DNA of 64,000 nt, from positions 1,116,001 to 1,180,000 of the forward strand of contig NC_008009.1 in NCBI RefSeq assembly GCF_000014005.1. The letters are read 5' to 3'. This DNA is from Candidatus Koribacter versatilis Ellin345. GTDB lineage: Bacteria > Acidobacteriota > Terriglobia > Terriglobales > Acidobacteriaceae. Under the pieces are notes generated by a model, which saw only the letters and a list, made by a program, of their open reading frames with translations, was not told the origin of the DNA and ran no database searches. Both the position numbers and the translations under genes were made by a program. Shown in pieces: positions 56,673-64,000 of this stretch (positions are counted from its first letter, which is position 1; each line of letters opens with the position of its first letter).

Positions 56673-57689
56673 ATGTACTCCTTCAGAAAGGTCGAACTCG
56701 CTGCGGTCGCGCTCGTCGCGTGCGCACTTGCAGGATGTCGGCAGCGTCCCACCGAACTCCAGATCGCCTCACCATCCCAGCCGCTCGTGGCCGATGGTCA
56801 CTCGATCATTCGCCTCCCGATACTCGCGCAAGGAAGCATGGACACCCATCGCCTGTCGATTCGCCCACTCGCTGACGGCTACGGCTCCGCGTCGGTCGCC
56901 CCATCGCCGCTCGCTCTCGTCTATCGAGCCGGGGTCCTCCCCGGTGAAGTTAAACTTACGATCTCGGGCGAGAATGTCCATCCCCTCGAAACCGAACTTC
57001 ACGTCGCTCCCGACTACAGCGATCGCTTCGCCGACGGCACCCCCGACTTCCTGCGCCTCGATTCGCCCTCCGACCGTCAATCCTTCCGCCGCTGGTTCAC
57101 CGCGATCGCCGAGCACCAGGCTGAGGTCTCCAAGCTTCCGGCCGAGATCAACGACTGCGCCGCCCTCCTTCGCTACTCCTATCGCGAAGCCCTGCGCTCC
57201 CACGATGCCGCCTGGAGCAAAGACTCCGGTTTTGATCAGCATCCCGCAGTTGCAGACATCGACAAGTATCGATACCCTCACACTCCGCTCGGCCCTCAAC
57301 TCTTCCGTACCTCCCAAGGCCGTTTCGCCGCCGCCGATCTTCAGGACGGCACTTTTGCCGAATTCGCCGACGCCAAAACCCTCATCGTCAACAACGCCCA
57401 CTTCCTCTCCCGCGACGTCCATCTCGCGCAGCCCGGCGACCTCATCTTCTATCGCCAGTTCGAACAACATTCCCCGTTCCATTCCATGATTTTCCTCGGC
57501 CGTAGCGGCGGCGATGCCGGGGAATGGGTCGTCTACCACACCGGTCCCGATGGCAAGTGGCCAGGCGAGATTCGTCGTGTTACGCTGGTTTCACTTCTTA
57601 ACCACCCCGACGCCCGCTGGCGTCCCGTGCCCTCAAATAGAAATTTCCTGGGTGTCTATCGCTGGAACATATTGCGAGAGGCTCAATAA
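56673..57689 (+). CDS. DUF1175 lipoprotein paired with alpha-2-macroglobulin
   Basis: About 338 residues starting [22 protein letters not shown] (signal peptide with LAGC lipobox). A beta-rich N-terminal part is followed by a domain with [45 protein letters not shown] and WVVYHTGP, which I recognise as DUF1175 (E. coli YfaT-like). Visible Cys and His residues recall NlpC/P60-type folds, but activity is unproven. The stop is immediately followed by the alpha-2-macroglobulin ATG, so the two are co-translated. The reading frame extends to 56421, but the lipobox fixes the start. Confidence 0.82.
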   Translation: MYSFRKVELAAVALVACALAGCRQRPTELQIASPSQPLVADGHSIIRLPILAQGSMDTHRLSIRPLADGYGSASVAPSPLALVYRAGVLPGEVKLTISGENVHPLETELHVAPDYSDRFADGTPDFLRLDSPSDRQSFRRWFTAIAEHQAEVSKLPAEINDCAALLRYSYREALRSHDAAWSKDSGFDQHPAVADIDKYRYPHTPLGPQLFRTSQGRFAAADLQDGTFAEFADAKTLIVNNAHFLSRDVHLAQPGDLIFYRQFEQHSPFHSMIFLGRSGGDAGEWVVYHTGPDGKWPGEIRRVTLVSLLNHPDARWRPVPSNRNFLGVYRWNILREAQ

Positions 57690-60600
57690 ATGCGCGCAAG
57701 AATTGCGTCCGTCCTTCTTCTCATATTCGTTCTGAACTCTCTGCCTGCCCATGCACAGGAGAAGAAGATCTACTTCTCCATCACCACGAATAAGACCTTC
57801 CGCACCGGCGAAAAACCCGCCATCCAGGTCTACGCGCGCAACGTGGACGTCCTCGAGTTCCGCGTCTACAAGGTCCACGACCCCGTTAAGTTCTTCTCGC
57901 AACTCCAGAACGTCCACAACTTTGGCCCCGAATATTCGCCGCGCGAAACCGTGGACGAACGCACGTGGCTCGAAAAGTTTCACGACTGGAAGCACGACCT
58001 CTGGGTCTCGATCCGCGACTTCTTCCGCTCCCAGTTCTCCGCTAAGAACCGCGCTGAAATCCGCGACCGGCACGCCGAAAAAGCTAAAAAGAGCCGTATC
58101 ACCGGCAACGCCGGATTCGCTAATGTCCCGCTCCTCAACTCGCAGCAGTTAGTTGCGCGTTGGCGTATCGATGTCCCGTCCAACTTCGTCAGCGATTCCT
58201 CTTCCACGCCTCTCGATGCTCTGCCCGCTGGCGCCTACGTCGTCGAAGCTACCGATGGCACCTATCGCGCTTACACCGTCTTGCTCGTCTCTGACATGGC
58301 TTTAGTGATCAAAGCTGCGGAAGGCCAACTCGTCGCCTACACCGCCGATCGTGGCAGTGGTTCCCCGATCACTGACGCCACCGTGACCACTTGGCGCACG
58401 AAGAAAATTGCCGCCCAATTCAAAACTGACACGCAAGGCCTCGGCGAGGCCAAGGTTGATTCCACCACCGTCGAGCGCGAAACGCCCTCCGACAACGGCT
58501 CCGAGTGGGTCCTCGCCCAGCACGGCGACGACGTCGCCCTCGTCGCTCCCTACCAACTCAACGTCAGCAGCGATCCCTACCGGGACTGGTCGGGTTACGT
58601 CTATACCGATCGCCCCGTCTATCGTCCCGGCGACACGGTTCAGTTCAAAGCCATCATTCGCCGTCGTCAGCACGACCAGCTCTCGCTTCCGACAGACCGA
58701 GAAATCAAGGTCACTATCCAGGACGCTGCGCAAAACACCGTCCTCCAGAAGTCCTATACGGTCTCGAGCTTCGGCAGCGTGAATGGTTCTCTCGAACTTC
58801 CGAAAACTGCGGCGCTCGGCTACTACAACGTCTCGCTTTCCGTCGGCAGCGTCGGTGGCGGATTCCAAGTTGAGGAATACAAGAAGCCGGAATACTTCGT
58901 GAAAGTCACTCCCGAAGCCCCTCGCGTCCTACAAGGCGGCAAGATGAAGGCCACCATCGAAGCCCGCTACTACTTCGGTGAGCCAGTCGCGAACGCGAAG
59001 GTGAAGTACGTCGTCCACACCCAGCGCTCCTACTACTTCGGCGACGAAGACTCCGAATTCGATGAACCGCCCGCCACGGAAGGCGGTGGCGATGAGGGCT
59101 CCGCCGATAGCGACAGCGGCGGTGGCTTCTTCTATGGCGAACAGGTCCTAGAAGAGCAGGGCAAACTCGACGCCAACGGGCGCCTCACGATCACCATTCC
59201 GACGAATGTCGAAGAGAAATATAAGAACGACGTGGATTACCGCGTCGAAGCCCGCGTCACCGACGCGGCAAACCGCGAAATCCCTGGCCACAACGGCTTC
59301 CTCGCAACCTACGGCGCGTTCCACCTAAGCGTCGAGGGCCAGAGCTACGTCTACAAACAGGGTGAAACCGGTCAGTTCACCGTCAAAGCCCTCGACTACG
59401 ACAAGAAGCCCGTCAGCACACCGGTTCATGTCGAGATGTTGAAGTACAAATACGGCCAGGAAGACCAGGTCATCCAGAAGACTGACGTCACCACCGGCGC
59501 CGACGGCCTCGCGCATTTCACGCTTCCGCTCAGCGACGCCTCTGAGTACACGATCCGTGTTAAGTCGCCGTCAGCCGGCCGCGAGTTGCAGGCCAGCACC
59601 TGGCTCTGGGTCGCAGGCAAGAACGAAACCACGTGGGCCGAAGGCGAAGCCCGCAACCTCCAGTTCGTAGCCGACAAGACAAGCTACAAAGTCGGCGATG
59701 TCGCCCACGTTCTCGTGATGGGCATTCCTGAGAAGGCCACCCTGCTCCTCACCACAGAAGGGAATAACGTCCTCTCCAAACAACTCGTCCACTCCGACGC
59801 TTCGAGCGCCACCGTGGATATTCCCATCACCATCGACAGTCAGCCCAACATTTACGTCGGCGTCGTCTCTATCCGCGACAACCAGTTCTACCAAGGCTCC
59901 AAGAGCCTCAACGTTCCTCCCGCCGAGCGTCGCCTCAACATCGAGATCACGCCCGTCAAGCAGCAGTTCCAGCCCGGCGAAGCCGCCATGTACAACGTCG
60001 TCGCGAAAGATTGGCAGGGCAAGCCCGTCAAAGCCGAGTTGAGCGTCGGCGTCGTGGATGACGCCGTGTACGCCGTCGAACCCGACACCGCCGGCGACAT
60101 CGTGAAAGCCTTCTACTACCAACGCTACGGCGCGGTGCAGACTAACTCGTCGTTCGACTTCTACTTCCACGGCGAAGCCGGAAAGAAAATTCTAGAACTC
60201 GCGAAGAAGCCCACGCCTCACTCTCGCGCTCTGGCGCAAGTGAAAGCCACCGACTTCGTCCAGCCCCGCGTCCGCAAAGCATTCCCCGACACGGCCTACT
60301 GGAGTGCCACCGTCCAAACCGACGCTAGTGGCATGGCCACCGCCAAGCTGTCGTTCCCCGATTCACTCACAACCTGGCGCACCACTGTCCGTGCCATCAC
60401 CGCTGACACCCGCGGTGGCTGGGCCGTCAATCGCGTTCTCGTCCGCAAAAATCTGATGGTCCGCCTGGCGGTTCCGCGCTTCTTCCGCGCTGGCGATGAA
60501 GTCACGGTCTCCGCCATCGTTCACAACTATCTTGAAGGCACCAAGAACGCCCGTGTCTCGCTCGACGTCACCGGGCTCGACGTTGTCAACGGCAGCACGC

Positions 60601-62369
60601 AGGATGTCACCGTTCCAATCCGTGGCGAAGTCAAAGTCGATTGGCGCCTGAAGACCAAGCCCAATGCCACCTCGTCGAAACTCGTCGCCAAAGCACTCAC
60701 CAACGAAGAAAGCGATGCGCTCGAACTCACGCTACCGGTCGTGCCGCTTGGTGTGAAGCAAGTCATCAACAACGCAGGAGCTATCTCCGAACCTTCAGCG
60801 CAGCGCACTGCCGCCATCAACTTCCCGGCTACCGCACCCGAATCTTCGCGTGGTCTCGATATCGACCTTGCACCATCCGTTGCAGGATCGTTATTAGGCA
60901 GCCTCGAGTACCTGACATCCTTCCCCTACGGCTGCACCGAGCAGACGATGTCCGGCTTCCTTCCCGACGTAATCGTCGCCAAGACGCTCAAGGACCTGAA
61001 CATCAAGTCCTCGATCGAGCCCAGTCGTCTCCGCGAGCAAGTCAAAGCCGGTATGCAACGCCTCAATGACTTCCAGCACGAGGATGGCGGTTGGGGCTGG
61101 TGGAAAGACGACGACAGCATGGTCTTCATGACCGCCTACGTCGTCGCTGGCCTCTCGCAGGCGAAAGATGCTGGCTACTATCCCGACGAAGAGCGTGTGG
61201 ACAAGGGCAAGCAGTTCCTGCATGCAGCGCTTAAGAAGCATCCCAACATGATTTCCGACCTGCGCGCGTACGTCGTTTACGCCCTCGCGCTCGCCGGCGA
61301 CAAAGACAAGAAAGACCTCGATTCCGTCTGGGACCGGAAAGACAAGCTCTCCGCCGAGGGCATCGCCTTCGCCGGCCTCACCATGCAAATCGAAAACGAC
61401 GCTCGCGTGAGCGACGCCGCCAACTCGCTCAAGTCCATGATGAAGACCGAAGGTGACGGCGCCTACTGGCTTTCAAAGCGCGACGATCTCCTCGAGATCG
61501 ACACCGATACCAGCGCCGAGACCACGGCCTACGCCGTGAAGTTCTTCACTGCACTCTCGCCTTCTGATCCCGTCCTGCCGCAAGCCATCCAGTGGCTCAT
61601 GCGTCATCGCGACGAAGGCTACTACTGGGATTCCACCAAGCAAACCGCCATGGTCATCTACGGCGTGGCCGACTACCTCAAAGCCAGCAAGGAACTCGAA
61701 GCCACATTCAGCGCTGACGTCCTCGTCAACGGCAAGTCCATCCTAACGAAGAAGTTCACGCCCGACGACGCCGCCAGCGCAGTCAAACCGCAAACAATTC
61801 ACCTCAATCCCGAACAACTCGCCGCCAACAACCAGGTCGAGATTCGCAAAAACGGCGGTGGGCGTCTCTACTGGTCAGCCCGCGGCTCGTACTTCTCAAC
61901 CGATAAGAAGCTCTACAGCAGCGGCACCTTTTCGCTCAACATCGCCCGCGACTACTACAAACTCACCAGCCACAACGACGGCCAGAAGATCACCTACGAT
62001 CTCTCACAACTGAGCGGTCCCGTCGAAAGTGGCGATGTCCTCGCCGTGCGCGTCACCGTCAGCGGCGGCAAATGGAAATACCTGCTCGTCGAAGATCCCA
62101 TCCCCGCCGGTACCGAGTTCATCGAGCACGACGAACTCTACCAGGTGAACCAGAAGCCCACATGGTGGCGCAACTGGTATTCGCGCCGCGAATTCCACGA
62201 TGACCGCGCCGCCATCTTCCAGACGTACTTCGACGGCAGCCGCGAATACTTCTACCTTTTGAAAGTCGTCAATCCGGGCATCTTCCAGATCAGCCCAGCT
62301 TCGGTCCAGCCCATGTATCAACCCGACGTTCGCTCAACCACTGATCTCTCTCACGTGGAGGTGAAGTAA
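57690..62369 (+). CDS. Bacterial alpha-2-macroglobulin with intact thioester motif
   Basis: A 1,559-residue protein thought to trap or inhibit proteases in the periplasm. It has a cleavable signal peptide (MRARIASVLLLIFVLNSLPAHAQ), not a lipobox. The MG2 domain shows YTDRPVYRPGDTVQFKAI (about residue 305); the A2M core has YWSATVQTDASGMATAKLSF and TTWRTTVRAI (about 870-905). The thioester CTEQ (Cys1082-Gln1085) lies in YGCTEQTMSGF, followed by the alpha/alpha toroid (GGWGWWKDDD) and a C-terminal receptor-binding-like domain. A low-complexity acidic/Gly/Ser patch (~residues 455-480) could serve as a bait or linker. It directly follows the DUF1175 gene. Confidence 0.93.
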   Translation: MRARIASVLLLIFVLNSLPAHAQEKKIYFSITTNKTFRTGEKPAIQVYARNVDVLEFRVYKVHDPVKFFSQLQNVHNFGPEYSPRETVDERTWLEKFHDWKHDLWVSIRDFFRSQFSAKNRAEIRDRHAEKAKKSRITGNAGFANVPLLNSQQLVARWRIDVPSNFVSDSSSTPLDALPAGAYVVEATDGTYRAYTVLLVSDMALVIKAAEGQLVAYTADRGSGSPITDATVTTWRTKKIAAQFKTDTQGLGEAKVDSTTVERETPSDNGSEWVLAQHGDDVALVAPYQLNVSSDPYRDWSGYVYTDRPVYRPGDTVQFKAIIRRRQHDQLSLPTDREIKVTIQDAAQNTVLQKSYTVSSFGSVNGSLELPKTAALGYYNVSLSVGSVGGGFQVEEYKKPEYFVKVTPEAPRVLQGGKMKATIEARYYFGEPVANAKVKYVVHTQRSYYFGDEDSEFDEPPATEGGGDEGSADSDSGGGFFYGEQVLEEQGKLDANGRLTITIPTNVEEKYKNDVDYRVEARVTDAANREIPGHNGFLATYGAFHLSVEGQSYVYKQGETGQFTVKALDYDKKPVSTPVHVEMLKYKYGQEDQVIQKTDVTTGADGLAHFTLPLSDASEYTIRVKSPSAGRELQASTWLWVAGKNETTWAEGEARNLQFVADKTSYKVGDVAHVLVMGIPEKATLLLTTEGNNVLSKQLVHSDASSATVDIPITIDSQPNIYVGVVSIRDNQFYQGSKSLNVPPAERRLNIEITPVKQQFQPGEAAMYNVVAKDWQGKPVKAELSVGVVDDAVYAVEPDTAGDIVKAFYYQRYGAVQTNSSFDFYFHGEAGKKILELAKKPTPHSRALAQVKATDFVQPRVRKAFPDTAYWSATVQTDASGMATAKLSFPDSLTTWRTTVRAITADTRGGWAVNRVLVRKNLMVRLAVPRFFRAGDEVTVSAIVHNYLEGTKNARVSLDVTGLDVVNGSTQDVTVPIRGEVKVDWRLKTKPNATSSKLVAKALTNEESDALELTLPVVPLGVKQVINNAGAISEPSAQRTAAINFPATAPESSRGLDIDLAPSVAGSLLGSLEYLTSFPYGCTEQTMSGFLPDVIVAKTLKDLNIKSSIEPSRLREQVKAGMQRLNDFQHEDGGWGWWKDDDSMVFMTAYVVAGLSQAKDAGYYPDEERVDKGKQFLHAALKKHPNMISDLRAYVVYALALAGDKDKKDLDSVWDRKDKLSAEGIAFAGLTMQIENDARVSDAANSLKSMMKTEGDGAYWLSKRDDLLEIDTDTSAETTAYAVKFFTALSPSDPVLPQAIQWLMRHRDEGYYWDSTKQTAMVIYGVADYLKASKELEATFSADVLVNGKSILTKKFTPDDAASAVKPQTIHLNPEQLAANNQVEIRKNGGGRLYWSARGSYFSTDKKLYSSGTFSLNIARDYYKLTSHNDGQKITYDLSQLSGPVESGDVLAVRVTVSGGKWKYLLVEDPIPAGTEFIEHDELYQVNQKPTWWRNWYSRREFHDDRAAIFQTYFDGSREYFYLLKVVNPGIFQISPASVQPMYQPDVRSTTDLSHVEVK

Positions 62370-63139
62370 TGATTCGCAATGCCATCGCAATATTGCGCAG
62401 TGGACGCGTCCTCGGACTTCACCTCGTCGGCAATGCACTTCTTCTCGTCGCTGCGAGCCTCTGGCTGCTCCTGCCGGAAGCGCATGTCTGGCAGTTGATC
62501 ATCACAGGTGTTTGCGCACTCGCTATCCTGTTCCTCGCGCTCTGGCTGCACACCTCGACTCTCGAGTACGCCGCGAATCCCGGCCCGGAGAACTTCCGAA
62601 TCGCATTTCGCCCAAGCTTTCTGCGCATGCTTTGGCTCTTCCTCGGCGTTGCCGTCCTCTTCTTGCTGATGTGGTACGTCGATCGTCTCACCGACCGTCA
62701 ATATCAAATCGCCGACTATCTCTACGCAAAGATGCCGCCATCGCTCAGGCCAAAGGACGGCGCATCCGTCTACTATGCGCGCCTCGGAGTCATTATTTCG
62801 ATCGTCTTCTGGTTCCTGCTACCGAGTCTGATGTTGCCCCTGATCGCGGCTCGCGTCATCGGTGCGCGCGTCCGCGCCGGATTGAAAACGCTCATTCGCT
62901 GGCGCTACTGGCTCGCGATGATAGTCACCGTGTGTGTTGGCGTATGGCTTACGACCGTTCTTCTCAATTGGAAACCCGGTAAGAGCCTGAGCGCGCAGGA
63001 AGGGAGCTTGATCTTCCGCATGGCATTGGGCTACCTATTGGCTACTACATCTTGGCTCACGACCGCTGGATTACTGGGCTACTTTGTCCGAACTAACAGC
63101 GACATCGTTGGGAATTCCGCTCCGGAGCCAGCGAAGTAG
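62369..63139 (+). CDS. Hypothetical polytopic membrane protein
   Basis: A 256-residue protein I do not recognise. It has about six hydrophobic segments (around residues 18-35, 45-62, 85-103, 135-160, 180-200 and 215-240) and a basic C-terminal tail. Its ATG overlaps the alpha-2-macroglobulin stop by one base (TAATG), so it is co-translated and may work with that protein at the inner membrane. Its last 69 bases overlap the converging SpoIID-domain gene. Confidence 0.75.
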   Translation: MIRNAIAILRSGRVLGLHLVGNALLLVAASLWLLLPEAHVWQLIITGVCALAILFLALWLHTSTLEYAANPGPENFRIAFRPSFLRMLWLFLGVAVLFLLMWYVDRLTDRQYQIADYLYAKMPPSLRPKDGASVYYARLGVIISIVFWFLLPSLMLPLIAARVIGARVRAGLKTLIRWRYWLAMIVTVCVGVWLTTVLLNWKPGKSLSAQEGSLIFRMALGYLLATTSWLTTAGLLGYFVRTNSDIVGNSAPEPAK

Positions 63140-64000
63140 TTCTCGCACTCCGTACTGCTTGGCAAACGCGGCGACCCTCGTGGTCGCCGCTTCATAGGCT
63201 CGCCGCACACTCGCTTCGTCGCTACGCGTCTCAATCGCGTGACTCATCTCATCCGTCGTCATCGGGTGTACAACGGAACTTCGCGATTCATCGCCGAGAT
63301 AAAGTACCAATCCCTCGCGAAACCACAACGGTGTTCCCGGTTTCGCATTGGATTCCACCAGCAAATGCAGGAACTCGTGCCGCAGCAGGGAACGGAGCCT
63401 TGATCCCAATACGCTCGGCGGCTGGATGCGGACGTGATCTCCGCGCGTGCTCGCCGCCACCCATCCGGGCTCGCCAGTTGCGTTGCGGAACATCTCTACC
63501 GTCGGATACACGTCAACTGCCGCACGCCCGCTCAGCACCAATCCCGATTTCTGGCTGGCCCAGGCCAGCGCCTCCTCCGAAGCTGGAAGCACACGCTCCG
63601 CATCGGGAATATTTACTGCGCGCACGTCGACCTTTCCGGCACGACTGATCCACGGAATCCCTTGCGCTGAGGCCGCATTCGCCGTGCCCGGATAATAGAA
63701 CGCCAAAATCTCGCGATAATTTTTGCCGGAGCGTGCCATCTCCGCCGCGCCCGTCTGGCAGAGTCCCACGCCATGTCCAACCCCGCGGCCTCGGAAAACA
63801 AATCGATCGCCGTTCCCACTCACCTCGTACCAATCGCTCTTCAGCGTGTTCCAGCCCAGCGCATGTCCGAGTGCAAACCGAAAACTCGATGCCGACATCG
63901 TGGCTCGTTGCTGGCTCTCTCCCACGCGGAATTCCAGCCTTTGCACACGCCCCGACGCCGTATGCGATGTGACCACAATCCGGTCCCACTTCACCGGAAC
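63071..64000 (-). CDS. SpoIID/LytB-domain protein with HEXXH peptidase-like region, 5' end outside window
   Basis: The reading frame stays open to the window edge, so only the C-terminal ~309 residues are seen. The first part matches SpoIID/LytB ([21 protein letters not shown] as location, then [19 protein letters not shown] and ILAFYYPGT). After it comes a region with HEFLHLLVE and [11 protein letters not shown], an HEXXH zinc-peptidase motif with the downstream Glu typical of peptidase-MA-like domains. SpoIID proteins cleave denuded peptidoglycan. The 3' end overlaps the membrane protein gene by 69 bases on the opposite strand. Confidence 0.85.
   Translation of the reverse strand, partial: VPVKWDRIVVTSHTASGRVQRLEFRVGESQQRATMSASSFRFALGHALGWNTLKSDWYEVSGNGDRFVFRGRGVGHGVGLCQTGAAEMARSGKNYREILAFYYPGTANAASAQGIPWISRAGKVDVRAVNIPDAERVLPASEEALAWASQKSGLVLSGRAAVDVYPTVEMFRNATGEPGWVAASTRGDHVRIQPPSVLGSRLRSLLRHEFLHLLVESNAKPGTPLWFREGLVLYLGDESRSSVVHPMTTDEMSHAIETRSDEASVRRAYEAATTRVAAFAKQYGVRELLRWLRSGIPNDVAVSSDKVAQ

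Noticed and set aside
56494-57489. 331-residue Ser/Pro/Arg-rich frame overlapping the DUF1175 gene
   Set aside because: Its low-complexity composition is what an out-of-frame reading of GC-rich DNA gives; the in-frame DUF1175 lipoprotein explains the region.
1-64000. CRISPR arrays, tRNA or rRNA genes, insertion sequences, prophage
   Set aside because: Looked for regular repeats, cloverleaf-like segments, transposase motifs and phage genes by eye and found none. Repetition seen is within TPR and FG-GAP coding regions.

Overview
The window looks like chromosome from an acidobacterium of the Terriglobia/Koribacter type. This is inferred from gene content, not from a marker gene. The indicators are three ~1,200-residue Oar-like TonB-dependent receptors with an N-terminal carboxypeptidase-regulatory-like domain, a VWFA-related protein of the acidobacterial type, three FG-GAP/ASPIC-UnbV (CRTAC1) proteins, many exported TPR proteins, and a moderately high G+C content. 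I see no rRNA, tRNA, CRISPR array, insertion sequence or prophage.

Region 1 (1-3,500) holds a GT87-like membrane glycosyltransferase fused to a C-terminal beta-propeller segment, and a one-chain iron-sulfur L-serine dehydratase.

Region 2 (3,662-23,035) reads as one sugar-use locus. It has an exported GH31 alpha-xylosidase-like enzyme, a LacI-type regulator, a TonB-dependent receptor, an exported GH42 beta-galactosidase translationally coupled to an exported GH29 alpha-L-fucosidase, and then, on the minus strand, a complete xylose operon (xylF-xylG-xylH-xylB-xylA) with a divergent LacI-type regulator. These activities match the fucose-galactose-xylose side chains of xyloglucan. LacI-type operators with a central CG are visible between the GH31 and lacI genes, at the receptor promoter, and at the xyl promoter.

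Region 3 (23,184-48,839) is a dense block of exported proteins of unclear role: three CRTAC1 proteins, two more TonB-dependent receptors, four TPR proteins, a VWFA protein, an MscS-type channel and a GH130-like protein. Each receptor has a recognisable promoter with its own palindrome just downstream. Two CRTAC1 paralogues lie tail to tail with abutting stop codons at the centre of a 28-bp perfect palindrome. This block is the best candidate here for an undescribed system.

Region 4 (48,973-52,374) has an exported GH13 alpha-glucosidase-type enzyme and an exported GH37 trehalase, convergent on a shared terminator.

Region 5 (52,453-56,510, minus strand) is a hydrogenase-maturation operon, hypF-hypA-hypB plus a nickel permease, without hydrogenase subunits or hypCDE in view.

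Region 6 (56,673-64,000) has a DUF1175 lipoprotein, a 1,559-residue alpha-2-macroglobulin with an intact thioester motif, and a small membrane protein in one operon. Opposite lies the 3' part of a SpoIID/LytB-domain protein carrying an HEXXH peptidase motif, cut by the window end.
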